This document shows, piece after piece, positions 53,022-64,000 of a stretch of 64,000 bases of DNA. How positions within the stretch are numbered: the first letter of the stretch is position 1; each line of letters starts with the position of its first letter. Source of the stretch: Mikania micrantha (lineage: Eukaryota; Streptophyta; Magnoliopsida; Asterales; Asteraceae); NCBI GenBank assembly GCA_009363875.1, contig CM018687.1, positions 23,319,764 to 23,383,763 of the forward strand, written 5' to 3'. The position numbers and the translations under genes are program-made. The notes beneath the pieces were generated by a model. It did no database searches and was not told the DNA's origin. It saw only the letters and a list, made by a program, of their open reading frames with translations.

Positions 53022-54316
53022 TTCTTAATCGCTTCAATTTTTGCTGGATCACCAAGTATACCCTTTTCATTGACTATATGACCCAAGAATTGAACTTCTC
53101 GCATCCGAAAATCACATTTCGAGAACTTAGCGTACAATTGTTCTTGTTTCAGTAATTCTAACAGCAATCGAAGATGTTCAACATGCTCATCCTCAGTCTG
53201 AGAATAGATGAGAATGTCATCAATGAAAACAATGAGAAACTTATCAAGATAAGGTTTGCAAACTCGATTCATGAGATCCATGAATACTGCAGGAGTGTTT
53301 GTCAACCCGAATGGCATAACCAAGAATTCGTAATGACCAAGGCGCGTTGTGAATGCTGTCTTTGGAATATCTTCTTCTTGGACACTGAGTTGATGGTAAC
53401 CAGATCTGAGATCAATATTCAAATAGTAACTCGAACCTTGCAACTGATCAAACAGATCATCAATTCTAGGTAACGGAAACCGGTTTTTGATGGTAACCTT
53501 GTTCAGTTCCCGGTAATCGATACACATACGGAAAGTCCCGTTCTTTTTCTTAACAAATAAGACTGGAGCTCCCCAAGGTGAAAAACTAGGTTGTATGAAA
53601 CCCTTATCCAACAACTCTTGCAGTTGTGTAGATAACTCTTGCATTTCAGACGGTGCAAGTCGATAAGGCACCCTAGCTATCGGTGTTGCGTCTGGTGTAA
53701 GGTCGATTCGAAATCCCACTTGTCTGATAGGCGGTAATCCCGGTAAGTCTTCTGGAAATACTTCAGGAAATTCACAAACTACTGGGATGTCTTCGATCTT
53801 CTTCTCAACTACCGGCTTGTCAGTTATAAGTGCTACAACTGCTGTATGACCTTTACGCAGACATTTGTGTGCCTTCATACAAGATATGAGACGCAGTGGT
53901 GTACTGCTCTTCTCACCTTGTACATACAATGTATCTCCATGTGGAAGAGGTATACAGATGATCTTTTAATGGCATACTATTTCAGCCTGGTGTTTCGACA
54001 ACCAGTCCATGCCAATGACTACATCAAAACTGCCTAAGGTGATAGGCATAAGGTCAATTTCCAGTGTTTGAACCATCAAATCAAGGGTACATCCTTTAAG
54101 TATTTGTTCAACTACAATTAACTTCCCATTAGCTAGTTCTACAGTGTATGGGTTTTCTAAGGCAGTATGACTAACATTTAGCAACATACAAAATGAACTA
54201 GATACAAAACTCCGGTCTGCACCAGTGTCAAATAGCATAGAGGCATAGTGATTATTCAAGAGGAATGTACCCGTAACAATGTTGGGATCCTCCCGTGCTT
54301 GACGTCCTCCAATCAC
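52979..54316 (-). pseudogene. G3 pol: protease and reverse transcriptase (one in-frame stop)
   Basis: Two long pieces in the same frame. Protease (54316-53966) has active site FDTGADRSFVS and DVVIGMDWLSKHQAEI, then a TAA at 53963-53965. RT (53929-52979) follows with PEVFPEDLPGLPP, RMCIDYRELNKVTIKNRFPL, NIDLRSGYHQL, MPFGLTNTPAVF and FIDDILIYSQ (catalytic pair intact). It is nearly complete: apart from the TAA, the first break is the frameshift near 53000. The same frame continues upstream into gag across one TAG, giving a single Gag-Pol frame as expected for this lineage. Confidence 0.9.
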
Positions 54317-54419
54317 GAATGCCCAGCCCTTAGCACCATTGTTGTTGTTATTATTGTTATTGGTGCCATTACCGCTGTCATTCGTATCATTAGCCCCGCC
54401 CTTCTTGAGTTGTGGGAAA

Positions 54420-55440
54420 TCCTATTTGAAATGCCCCGGCTTGCCACACTCATAGCATCCCTTTTGAGTGTTGTTCTGGTTAGTTTGTTTGCAGCTCCCC
54501 AAGTCAGTCCTTAGCTGCATGACCCGCTTTACCGCACCGCTGGCACCGGTACTTATCACACTGATTCCCGACATGTTGGAATCCACACTTGTTGCATTTT
54601 GGGTATTTACCAATATACCCCTAGATGACTGCCGACCACTGTTCGAACTGTGATAAGTCTTGTTTGAATCATGCTTGCGGTTCTGCTGAAACGATTGTTG
54701 AGTAGGGTTTTTGAAATTGTTGCTCTCCCACTTCCTTTTGTGGTCTCCCACTTTAGTAGCTGTTGTTCTTTTGGGCAAAGTTCCTTGTAGCACTGCCTGA
54801 TCACTCAGTTGGTGTGCCAACCGAACAGCTTGTTGAATAGTTGTGGGATTTGCAGAAGTGACTAACCCCTGGATCTGAGGCACTAATCCCCCAATGTACC
54901 TCTCAATCCACTTGCTAGGTGGAGTAGCCTTGTGCAGTAGAAGTCTGGCTAATTCATGTGATCGAGTACTGTACTCCTCGATATTAGAACCCTCCATCTT
55001 AAGATGCCAATACTCATCTTCCAGCTTTTGTATTTCACTGCGAGGACAATACTCCTCTTGCAGTAATGTCTTGAACCCATTCCAGGTTAGGGAATTGGCT
55101 TCACCCAATCCCAATGTTTGAACATTGGAGTTCCACCAAGTCAATGCTGGACCTTCCGAAGTTCCCGTAGCATACTTAACTTTGTTCTCTTCAGGACAGT
55201 TGCACATCTCAAACACTGATTCTGATTTTTCAATCCATCGAAGAAGTCCAATGGCTCCTTCCGATCCTTTGAAGTTATGTGGTTTGCAATCCAAGAACGT
55301 CTTGAACATACACACCTATGGGTTTACCAATCCTCCTATTGGACCATGTGGTCTTGTCGTGTGTGTTTGGGCATAGTTCGCGATAGCCTCCGCGACCTTA
55401 CTGTTGATCTATTCATTGAGTTCAGCAACTGTCATATTAA
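54420..55440 (-). pseudogene. G3 gag, second (downstream) copy
   Basis: From about 55440 (MTVAELNE, then a stop) through 55315-54420. The gag domain (FKGSEGAIGLLRWIEKSE, LTWWNSNV, EEYCPRSEIQKLEDEYWHLK) and basic linker end in the knuckle CYECGKPGHFK, followed by a TAG (54420-54422) and Phe where the last Cys should be. In frame with the protease. Two stops in its N-terminal 45 codons and the altered knuckle show decay. It lies in the left half of a tandem duplication. Confidence 0.85.
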
Positions 55441-57112
55441 TTTTTCCCCAACTATTATCTTCATAGTTAGAATAAGTGTTAGAGTGTTATAAAAATTCAA
55501 TGTGAAATGTGTAAACGATACAATAAACAAACATGTAACTGTATGATTGAACACCACTGTTAGCAATAGATAATAATTTTTCAGTAGATAATAATTCAAA
55601 ATGGTTACAATGCTTTTAATATCAAAACATAAGTTTCCAAACATCTGATACAGGGGCACAACCCACCCCTTCTAGGTTTAAACTAAATAAATCAAGCAAC
55701 CTCAATCGTGAAATCAGCATCGGAATCAGCATCCTGTGCTGGTACCTCCTCTAACTCCTCTTCCTCCTCAAACTCCAATGCAACCAACTCCTCTAACTTT
55801 ATAAATCTCCCATCCGCTATCTCCGCTCGGTGCTCTTCCTCCTGTACTCGTGCAGTCAAATGAGTGAAATTATTGGAATTGTTGCTTTCTCACTTCCTCT
55901 TGTGGTTCGGCTGAAATGATTGTTGATTGAAATTCTTGGAATTGTTGCTTTCTCACTTGCTCTTGTGGTCTCCCACTTCCTCTTGTGGTCTCCCACTTTA
56001 GCAGATGCGGTACGTTTAGGCAGAGTTCCTTGTAGCACTGCCTGAGCAGTCAGTTGGTGTGCCAACCGAACAACTTGTTGAATCGTTGTGGGATTTGCAG
56101 AAGTGACTAAACCTTGGATCTGAGGCACTAATCCCCCAATGTACCTCTCAATACACTTGCTCGGTGGAGTAGCCATGTGAGGTAACAGCCTGGCTAATTC
56201 ATGTGATCGAGTAGTGTACTCCTCGATATTAGACCCTTCAATTTTAAGATGCCAGTACTCGTCCTCCAACTTTTGCACCTCATTGCGAGGGCAATATTCC
56301 TCCTGCATCAGTGTCTTGAACCCATTCCAAGTTAGGGCATTGGCCTCAACCAATCCCAATGTTTAAACGTTGGAGTTCCACCAGGTCAATGCTGGACCCT
56401 CCAAAGTTCCCGTAGCATACTTAACTTTGTTCTCTTCAGGACAGTTGCACATCTCAAACACTGATTCTGCCTTTTCAATCCATCATAGGAGTCCAATGGC
56501 CCCTTCCGATCCTTTGAAATTATGAGGTTTGCAGTCCAAGAACGTCTTGAACGTACATACCCGTGGGTTTACCAATCCTCGCATTGGTCTATGAGGTCCT
56601 GTCCTGTGTGCCTGTGCATAGTTCGCGATGGCCTCCGCGACCCTATTGTTGATCAGTTCATTGAGCTCAGCAACTGTCATATGTATGTTTTCCTCGGCCA
56701 TTATCTTCATAGTTAGAATAAATGTTAGAGTGTTATCAAAATCCAATGTGAAATGTGTAAACGATACAACAAACAAATATGTAACTGTATGATTGAACAC
56801 AACTGTTGGCAATAGATAATAGTTTTTCAATAGATAATAATCTGAATTGATTAGAGTACTTTCAATATCAAAACATAAGTTTCCAAACATCTAATACAGG
56901 GACACAACCCGCCCCTTCTAGGTTTAAAATAAAAAAAAAATCAGGCATCATCAATAGTAGAATCATCATCAGAATCAACATCCTGTGCTGGTATCTCCTC
57001 CTCTTCCTCTTCCTCCTCTGCGTCGGATATAAACTGCTCCTCCATCGCAATCAATCTCCCCTCAGCGATGTCAGCTCGGTGTTCCTCCTCCTGCACTCGT
57101 GCAGTCAGATGT
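54680..57112. repeat. Tandem duplication of about 1.2 kb inside G3
   Basis: Left unit about 54680-55866 and right unit about 55867-57112 match in order: gag middle, gag start, the 5' untranslated part, and the C-terminal end of the acidic upstream ORF. The junction joins CACTCGTGCAGTCA (ORF end) to gag-middle sequence near 55866. Inside the right unit a smaller TTGTTGCTTTCTCACTT repeat is present twice. Confidence 0.85.
55870..56710 (-). pseudogene. G3 gag, first (upstream) copy, truncated
   Basis: Starts at ATG 56710 (MKIMAEENIHMTVAELNELI), with AEAIANYAQAHRTG and CTFKTFLDCKPHNFKGSE. A stop near 56487 (GLL stop WIEK) and another near 56363 interrupt it. The piece 56359-55856 (EEYCPRNEVQKLEDEYWHLK, YIGGLVPQIQG) ends at the duplication junction, before any zinc knuckle. 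It is the better-preserved N-terminus of the two copies but cannot reach protease without crossing the duplicated non-coding block. Confidence 0.83.
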
Positions 57113-57525
57113 GTGATGTGAGTCTCCATCCCATGGACTACACTACGAAGCTCTGCGTATCGAGAGTTCACATCTCTGAGCTCCTGTGTGAGGTGCTCGA
57201 TCCTATCATCAGCCCACTTTGACTCCCAGGTAAATCGGGCGATATCATCAGACTCAAATCGTGGCCTCATAGAGGCACGAAATGTAGGTGGCATGCGGTT
57301 AGAAGACTCCTCAGCGGGATCCTCCTCAGGATCCTCCTGCGGTTCCTCCTCAGGATCCTCCTCTAGATCCTCCTCCAGGTCGTCCTCATCAGGATCCTCC
57401 TCCGAATCCTCCACTGGGTCCTCCTCGGGATCCTCCTCCGAATCCTCCTCGTAATCCTGAAATCCTGAAGCTACCGGCTCCTCATCATCAAGTACGATCA
57501 CGTGCGGTGGTGATGGTGCTACCAT
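56941..57525 (-). CDS. G3 acidic coiled-coil ORF upstream of gag (unknown function)
   Basis: Open frame between primer site and gag. ATG at 57525 (MVAPSPPHVIVLDDEEP) is chosen because a further upstream Met adds a hydrophobic stretch with no support. About 194 residues: a Glu/Asp-rich repeat built on EEDPEEDP (about 20-75), FRASMRPRFESDDIARFTWE, a coiled coil (DRIEHLTQELRDVNSRYAEL, HMETHITHLTARVQEEEHR) and an acidic tail. Its C-terminal part recurs in the left unit of the tandem duplication. Upstream ORFs occur in some other Gypsy lineages, but I do not recognise this protein. Confidence 0.6.
   Translation of the reverse strand: MVAPSPPHVIVLDDEEPVASGFQDYEEDSEEDPEEDPVEDSEEDPDEDDLEEDLEEDPEEEPQEDPEEDPAEESSNRMPPTFRASMRPRFESDDIARFTWESKWADDRIEHLTQELRDVNSRYAELRSVVHGMETHITHLTARVQEEEHRADIAEGRLIAMEEQFISDAEEEEEEEEIPAQDVDSDDDSTIDDA
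57316..57456. repeat. GGATCCTCCTC-type minisatellite inside the acidic ORF
   Basis: About a dozen imperfect 9-12 bp units containing GGATCCTCC or GAATCCTCC. They encode the EEDPEEDP tract on the minus strand. Confidence 0.85.
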
Positions 57526-57643
57526 ATCTATTACATAATACCATATGTAAATACTATGCAAAAATCAGATGTGTAAACGAGTGTCTAATGTCTAACAGTT
57601 ATAGTCTAAGTCTACCAATGGAAACCTAGTTTGCTATAACCAA

Positions 57644-57657
57644 TGTCTCTGATACGA
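57644..57657 (-). other. G3 primer binding site (degenerate tRNA-Met type)
   Basis: The minus strand reads TCGTATCAGAGACA just inside the 5' LTR, close to TGGTATCAGAGC. Confidence 0.7.
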
Positions 57658-57660
57658 ATT

Positions 57661-60412
57661 TGTCACACCCCCAAATTTCAACTAACGGAAACATACCGTT
57701 TGGGACGTGACAAACCAGGATCTCAGATCATTAGACATAGCAAAGATCTCTATATGCTTTTCAAACATAACTTTGGTCTAAATTGAAAAATTCAGAGTTT
57801 TAAACATTACGGAAGCGTTTGTAAAGAGTAAAACAATTCAATGTTTGCAAAATGTAAATTACAATGATAATGTCTCAAATATTCAAATCCAAAACTACTG
57901 TAATGTAAAATATGCATGAGACACGATCTCCTAGTCCATGCTTGCTTGTTCTTGTACCTTATCGTCATGAGAAAACATGTAAATCAAGTCAACACAAAGG
58001 TTGGTGCATACACAGGTTTGTTTAATCATAAATGTTTGAAACAACTGTTTGAAACGAAATGTTTGCAGATAATATAATCACACATGCATAGTCATGATAT
58101 CTAGTCATTTGTACTATTTACATAAGCGGTCGACACCGAAGCTGACTGTTAGAATGTAATTTGCCTTTCCACAATTGTCTAACACAAACAATAGCAATGT
58201 TTGAATTGGCTAGTCAAACACTTGCGTAGACCTACAATCTACCAAGTGAGGTTTGTCAAACCCAACAGATCTATCTTACAATGCCACGCCTTGCACTACG
58301 ACAAACTAAACGGTTCGATATGTAAGGACTTGTAATGCTATGTTCGCACTTATCGTAAATAGCTAACTCGTGCAAGTGATATGAATCTAAAATGTTTGAT
58401 GCACATGTTTTCTCCCCCAAAACAGTTAAAATAAGAAAAGGGGCCATGTACGCACCTTTGAATGCAGTGGAATGATCAAACACACGTGAAATCACGTAAA
58501 CTGTCTTCAACGAGAAATCTGTGTTTTAACAATAATCGTTGTGTTATTCGGGATGTTGTATTGTGTTTGAAATCACATATGTGTCAACACACGTACGTTA
58601 GAATGTTTGAAACGTACATATAAAAAACATGCATGGTTTTAAGTTCATAGGTTTAAATCGTTCAACTATATATATGATTCCGTTAAACACGCGTATTTAT
58701 ACGCGATTTATGGTTTCATGTCAAAATATAGATTTTATTATTCTAATATTCTCGAAATTGAATTCTGGTTTCAACGCAATTCGAATGGGTGGAAACGGAG
58801 TTAAAATGAGTATTTTAGGTATAAAATACTAAAATTTGGTCTAAATTTCAAAAACCCAGTGGAGTCAAGGATCGAACCCTTGACCTCCAGGACCAAGCAG
58901 TCACCACCCACCAACTGCTCTGCTTCCACAATAGCGATTTACTTGGGTTTTAAATAGTTTTAAGGATAGTTTGTCTCGTTCCCCTTGTATTAACCCAAGA
59001 TGAAACAAACGGTTCCAATTCGTCCATTATTTGAACTCAATCGACTGCATAACCATAGGGTTTCTATTCCATGGATTCAAACGACTATGCAGGTGCTTTT
59101 AATTTGAAAATGATTAATCATAACCTGATTAATCGGTTGTACCCACGTTCGAACTCGACTCCCTTATTCTCACTTCAAATTGATTGAATTGATGATCAAC
59201 CGTTCTCAAATTCATGGGGTTTCTACTACCCAGAAGATTTCGAATCTATCAGTATCTTTTAATTTAATTTATAGGCCCATTCGAATTAAAAACTCCAAAG
59301 CATTGAAACAGATACACCCTTACAATCGTTCTCATTCAATTTGCTATGGTTTTATGAAATTGACAAAGAGTTTTCGTTAAATGAAGTACCACAAACCTAC
59401 TGGTACCATTAAATTTTATTTTTAAACACGTTTATATCAAAATTCCCAATGCCTCTTAACCTAAGAACCCTAGAAACTTGAAATCATTAAATTCGTTGTT
59501 GTGATATAAAATCAACATAGGGTTATTATAAATCGGGTTTTTCTGAAACTCTCTATGTATATCAATTTGATTATGACATTCGTTTGTGTTGAAAACCCCA
59601 ATTCCTCCAAACCGAAAAACCCTAGAATTTGTACTTGATCAATTCGTTATTGTTATATGAAATTGATATGGGGATTTCGTTTAGTGCCATATTTAGAAAC
59701 ATTCTGTGTATTTTAATTTGATTCTTAACCCTGTTCTATCAACAACCCCCAAAATCGTTTTATTCAAAGAACCCTAACAATCGAACTTGTATAATCAGAT
59801 GTCAGAACTCAGAATTACCATGGGGATTTACTTAGTCGGCATGTTTAGGCTGTGTAGAGGTGAATTCCTACCTGGATTGCTGTCAACAAGCTGGAGATCG
59901 ACTGAAGCTTGAGTTTCGGCAATCCCCACTATCAAATTCGTCCCCCAATGCCTCTGGTTTGGAATTCTTGTGTGTGAAAGATCCTAATGATACCGATTTA
60001 AGTTTCGTGTAATCCAATTGTGAGAATTATGATTGGTTTTTATGAATTTGATACAAATGGGTAACAGTTTCGACTTTTGAGTTAATTTTTGTTTTAATTT
60101 GTTGTTTAATAAACTCCATAACTGATGAAACTCATTTATCACCATCATTACAGCTCTTAGGAATGATTAATTCGACTAATTAAATTGTATTAACTCGAAT
60201 TTCCAATTTCCCTCTTATGTTACAAACGAATTTTTGACTTTAAAAGTCGAAATAGTGTGTTTTAGCAATTACAAGTTAAATTCTTGAAATTAAAATGTTT
60301 TGGACCTGATTTTGATTAATTTCAATCCTTATAGTTTGATTTTGTTCCCTTTTCGTACAATTTCCATTAGTTTTCGGTTAACGAGGTTAATCCGAAATGC
60401 TGGATTCTCACA
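57661..60412 (-). repeat. G3 5' LTR (2752 bp, long form)
   Basis: The plus strand starts TGTCACACCCCC and ends TCTCACA, followed by the GGATT duplication. It carries about 890 bp (58100-58970) missing from the other LTR, including a tRNA-like stretch. An acceptor-like block lies at 57966-57993. Confidence 0.92.
58859..58929 (-). other. tRNA-like sequence with Pol III B-box wording
   Basis: 71 nt on the minus strand. The ends GTGGA and TCCAC pair, GCAGAGCAGTTGGTGG resembles a D-arm/A-box, and TCAAGG/CCTTGA close a GTTCGAT loop (B-box GGTTCGATCC). The anticodon arm is not convincing. It is a captured tRNA pseudogene, a SINE head or chance, not a working tRNA. Confidence 0.35.
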
Positions 60413-60944
60413 GGATTGTTATTGAATGTCAGGAATTTCGTCACCCTAGCAACTATGACACCGCAGGAAACTGCGAGGTCATTCCTTAACCTTTTGTTTA
60501 CATCCATAGCCGGCAATCAAGGTTGAGGAATTCTTGTTACATGTCACATCTCTTTTCAAGTTCCGATCCTCACAATAGGAGAAGATAAATGCGATTTAGG
60601 GAACCTGAAGTGTAAGGGAAAAACCCTTAATCTAAAGAGGAGATAGTGACAGGGGTCGGAAAGAAATGATACCAAGATATGGGTTTAAGGTTTGCCTAAA
60701 TTAGACCTAAGAATTTGATAGCAACCTTGAGGGTTGCAGCAGATTCGGTACTTGATTGGTGAACCGAATCAGTAAACCGGTGTACCATTATTGAAGAAAA
60801 ATTTTTGGAAAAGAAAGCCAGAAAGGTTATTTTTTATAAAATTGGGGAATTTGTAATAAATATTATTTCTGTGAGGAAGAGGATATATAAATTCCACAGA
60901 TGTATAAATTCTCTAAATATATATGTAATTTCTGTAAAAATTGT

Positions 60945-60948
<4 letters not shown>

Positions 60949-60980
<32 letters not shown>
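60949..60980. repeat. (TA)n microsatellite
   Basis: About sixteen TA units in an AT-rich stretch. Confidence 0.95.
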
Positions 60981-60982
<2 letters not shown>

Positions 60983-61159
60983 AACTTGGGGATCTATAAA
61001 TGCTATCAAGAAATTGAGAATTTTATAAGAGGGAGAATTAAAATAAATTAATTTATGGAGAAAGGAAAATAAAAAAAAATTATTAAATGTATTAAGAAAA
61101 TAGGACAAGTATCTTCACAAAAACACTCGCAAAAGAGATTCATGATAGAATGCATGGAT

Positions 61160-61560
61160 TATACTTAGAACAATTGCGAATGAGTAATTTGAAATATTTG
61201 GGAACAAGTACTCAGTACTGGGTGCAAATTGCGGATGACTAATTCTGAACAATTGTGAACAAGTAAATAACTATACTTAAAAGATTTGCGAATGATCATG
61301 AACCTTTGCGAATGAGTAAATCTGTACTTGGAATAATGCGAATAAGTAATCTTAAGCAATTGCGAACAAGTATATGATATTCATAATGCTTGCGCATGTG
61401 TGATTTAATAATTGTGAGCATTTGCGAACTACTATATATCATACTTACTATGATTACGAATGAGTAGTTACAAATGTTTACACACAAACATTACTTTGCG
61501 AATGAACAAACTTACAAGTTAAGAATCTCTGCGAATGAACAAAACATTCGTAAAAAAAAA
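61160..61560 (+). repeat. TTGCGAATGAGTA word swarm
   Basis: More than a dozen irregularly spaced variants of TTGCGAATGAGTA (GCGAACAAGTA, GCGAATAAGTA, GCGAATGAACAAA) with no coding capacity. Confidence 0.85.
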
Positions 61561-62201
61561 AAACTCTATAAAACATTAAATAGTACTGTGAATGATATTA
61601 TAGGTCCTTGATACTTGGTTGGCGGATTAAAGAAGGTTAAGTTAAGAGAACAACCCGGTGAGTTCTATGATGCTCTATTTCACGAATATTTTGAGCTGGC
61701 ACATAATTTAATATAATATTATAATCATGTAAACTCTGTATTGGAATTGTGTATTATAGCTTATACATCTAACTTATAAAGTCGAATGTTGTCTGTCTCA
61801 TAGTGTTGAGATTTAACATATTCGCTCATGGAGGAATAGCCCTGATAATGATGTCATTCATATGGGGGTTAGTTGATCAATTGACTGAAAGTGGCTGGTG
61901 ACGACTGTCCTGGCAGAGGGTGAACGTGACCCTAAGATAGTGACTTATTTGAAATGTTGCTTAAATATATTCACGATTTAACTATACGTGAAACAAAGAT
62001 AATTCAAAATAATTGTTGGGGTTCTTAAATATGAACTGTGGAATTATCAAAGTACAGATGAAACAATATCACATATAAATTTGTTCTGATTTTATTAAAC
62101 TTAGAACTCATCAGTTTATACTGAGCTGTTTTTGTTATGTGTTAGTTGGACCTTCTAGAAAAGGGAATAAGGGAAAAGCAAAGATGTAGGATAATGGTGA
62201 A

Positions 62202-64000
62202 TGTCGCACCCCGAGCCGGCGGGCTGGATCGACTTTCCCGCTGGGCGGAAGGTTCTTGAGGCGCGCTATCGTTGTGATAATCAACTGATCAGATTGTTTA
62301 CATAGCACATGATATATAAAATGAGAAATGCTGATATGGCATCAATACGGAATTACAAAGTTAAATTACATAGTCATGTTCATAATTTAACTAAGTAATT
62401 CTTCCAAAAGAATCATTGTGGTTTCTATATTGTAACTGTACAAGATATACAAAATATGATTCAATGTTTTGTCATATCAAAAGTATGCAACACAAAATGA
62501 AGCTAGATCTTCTAAAAGTTCACTAGCTTAGTTCTTGCATATCAGTAACTACACCTATTCGTCACCTGAGAAAACATGCATTTAAACAAAGTCAGCACTA
62601 GGTTGGTTAGTTCAAAAGTATGTTAATTGAAAACCTTGATTCATTCACACGCACAATCACAATGTATGTTCTGTTACTTGTATGTTGTTTGTTTCACCCG
62701 TTCACCCAATGGCTTCCCAATAGTTATATTCACAAGTAATATATCATCCTAGTAGTGATGCTTATATATAGGGCATATGTAAGGGAACCAAGCCCTAGCC
62801 AACATCCCACCACATCACTACTAGAACTCCACACTACTTGGAATACAACTATTGATTTCCATCTCAATTCCCACTTGTTCATCTCATTGTTGATCACCTG
62901 TGATATCATGTATAGAATAATATAATAAAGAGTTGTTGTCATCAAATCGAAGTACTGATAACTCTTATATGTATTAAGGATATTAGATTTATTTAATCTG
63001 TTCCTTGTATTATTCTGTTGCGTGTGAGGTTAAATGTTGATACACTTTTAATTAATAAAAGTTTTTATTAACCATTTGTAATGTATTCTCAATGCAACGT
63101 ATAGAGCCTAAAAGCAATCCATTATGATCCTCACAATAATCAGATTACAATGCATCCGATTTACCTCTATTCCGTCGTGTTTTCTCATTGCCCTCATCGA
63201 AACTGTTACTAATAATATGACATGTGAGAAAATAAATTCCTCAGTCTACTAGTCCACAGGTAATGATGGATTGTGTACATCGATGTTGTTGCTTGTTCTC
63301 AATGTGGGGTGTTTCCCCATGTGATTAACAAAGTTAAATAAGATCTCGTCATATTACATTATGTTAATCATTGTGTGAATGATGTTGTTATCATGAAGTT
63401 ACATTATCATAATTATCATTCCTTGTATTCCATATGATCACCATGTTGTCCTTAAGCCGTAGTAAGATCTAGTCTTACTGCCCTTAAGTGACTCAGGTGG
63501 TGGATGATAAATGCTCTATACAATCGCATAGTATGTTTAAGTTCTAAACTAAGCGTTATAAGTACTTGACTAATCACACTTAGTTAATTAAAATGTTGAA
63601 TGGTATTAAGAAGATGTATTATCTTCTGATCATTCATGTGTTTTGTTGTCTCATCATGTTCCTGTGTAATTGTTCTCAATGTTTGTTTATGTATGAATTA
63701 TCCCAAAGTTTGCTCATGCAAGAATAACTAAGTGTTGTAAGATAAAATCTTACAACTATGTTATTCTAATGTGTTGATGAATTATGAAGATATATTATCA
63801 TGTTCATCTGATTATTCCTGTCATATCATGATCATACAAGCATGCATACAATGATAAGCGATAATAAACAATTTAATATTATCTAAATCAAAGTATTAGT
63901 AATAAGTGAAACATTAAAACTCTTAAATAAATAAAAGTAAACATGTTTCTCAGCCCCGAGAGTTTAAAATCAGTTAAGATTAAAGTAAAAGGGGCATATG
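62202..64000 (-). repeat. LTR of a further Gypsy element (G4), cut by the window end
   Basis: Starts TGTCGCACCCCG, the same type of LTR edge as G1 and G3. On the minus strand an acceptor-like GCATGTTTTCTCAGG (62566-62580) suggests minus orientation. It contains structured-motif copy 7. No gene is seen to the window end, and no primer site lies on the left flank. Confidence 0.6.
62731..62842. other. Structured motif, copy 7
   Basis: Outer stem CAAGTA (62733-62738) pairs with TACTTG (62835-62840). Inner stem CTAGTAGTGATG (62749-62760) is the exact reverse complement of 62813-62824. The core keeps TATAGGGCATATGTAAGGG, CCCTAGCC and CATCCCACCAC, but the CGCA loop is lost. Confidence 0.75.

Larger units (their letters stand above)
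48543..60412 (-). mobile_element. Gypsy element G3 (Tekay-like, minus), full length, decayed
   Basis: 5' LTR 60412-57661, primer site, an acidic upstream ORF, duplicated gag region, protease, RT, RNase H, integrase with chromodomain-like end, and 3' LTR 50424-48543, flanked by GGATT. Relatively few stops separate long open pieces. Confidence 0.94.
60413..62201 (+). other. Unassigned stretch, partly a degenerate LTR
   Basis: Begins with the G3 target copy GGATT, so it is the continuation of the sequence ending at 48542. The first 110 bases stay open in the frame running off 48538. No gene is recognised. The rest is AT-rich and includes a word swarm (61160-61560), a donor-like GGTGAGTTCT (61657-61666) and AGAACTCATCAG...TGAGCTG wording (62110-62135) that resembles plus-oriented Tekay LTRs. 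Confidence 0.4.

Noticed and set aside
57188..57454. Ser/Gly-rich plus-strand frame
   Set aside because: It is the antisense of the acidic minisatellite; the low-complexity repeat keeps several frames open.
60863..61108. 81-codon minus-strand frame
   Set aside because: It runs through the (TA)n microsatellite and AT-rich DNA, with no domain or coding signal.

Overview
The window is plant nuclear DNA made almost entirely of nested LTR retrotransposons. I found no host gene, rRNA gene, CRISPR array or bacterial-type operon. Every long reading frame belongs to a Ty3/Gypsy element of the chromodomain-carrying Tekay/Del type or to a Ty1/Copia element of the Sirevirus (SIRE/Maximus) type. A third Copia ORF of a kind I recall as common in daisy-family genomes suggests an Asteraceae plant. 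That is an inference, not a search result.

Layout. Gypsy G1 (minus, about 1-18339) runs off the left edge inside RNase H; its gag is split four codons after the start by Gypsy G2 (plus, 2960-13928, target duplication GCGCG). G1 itself sits in an old Copia E (minus, 18340-20618 and 34140-35222). Copia E is also split by the nearly complete Copia 1 (plus, 20624-34134, target duplication GGTTCG-free word GGTTG). Positions 35223-37527 hold a minus-strand LTR-like segment. Copia C (plus) follows: RT/RNase H at 37528-38690, spacer, and a third ORF at about 46930-48300. It is split by Copia D (minus, 40343-46599, gag kept, pol lost) and by Gypsy G3 (minus, 48543-60412, target duplication GGATT). A degenerate LTR-like stretch (60413-62201) and the start of another LTR (62202-64000) close the window.

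Function. Only the Copia 1 pol (24962-28294, 1110 aa) is intact, with protease, integrase, reverse transcriptase and RNase H motifs. All gag genes and the other pol genes carry stops and frameshifts, mostly C-to-T type, as expected of silenced methylated repeats.

Most unusual content. (1) A structured motif of about 120 bp occurs seven times in Gypsy LTRs and leaders; its core is conserved, while two enclosing stems differ in sequence but still pair. (2) The Copia post-pol spacers carry a second hairpin family with a conserved core and variable paired flanks. (3) Dense swarms of short words, such as GGTTCG, fill non-coding Copia DNA. (4) A conserved third ORF lies downstream of pol in two Copia elements. 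(5) A row of small palindromes lies next to the G3 3' LTR.
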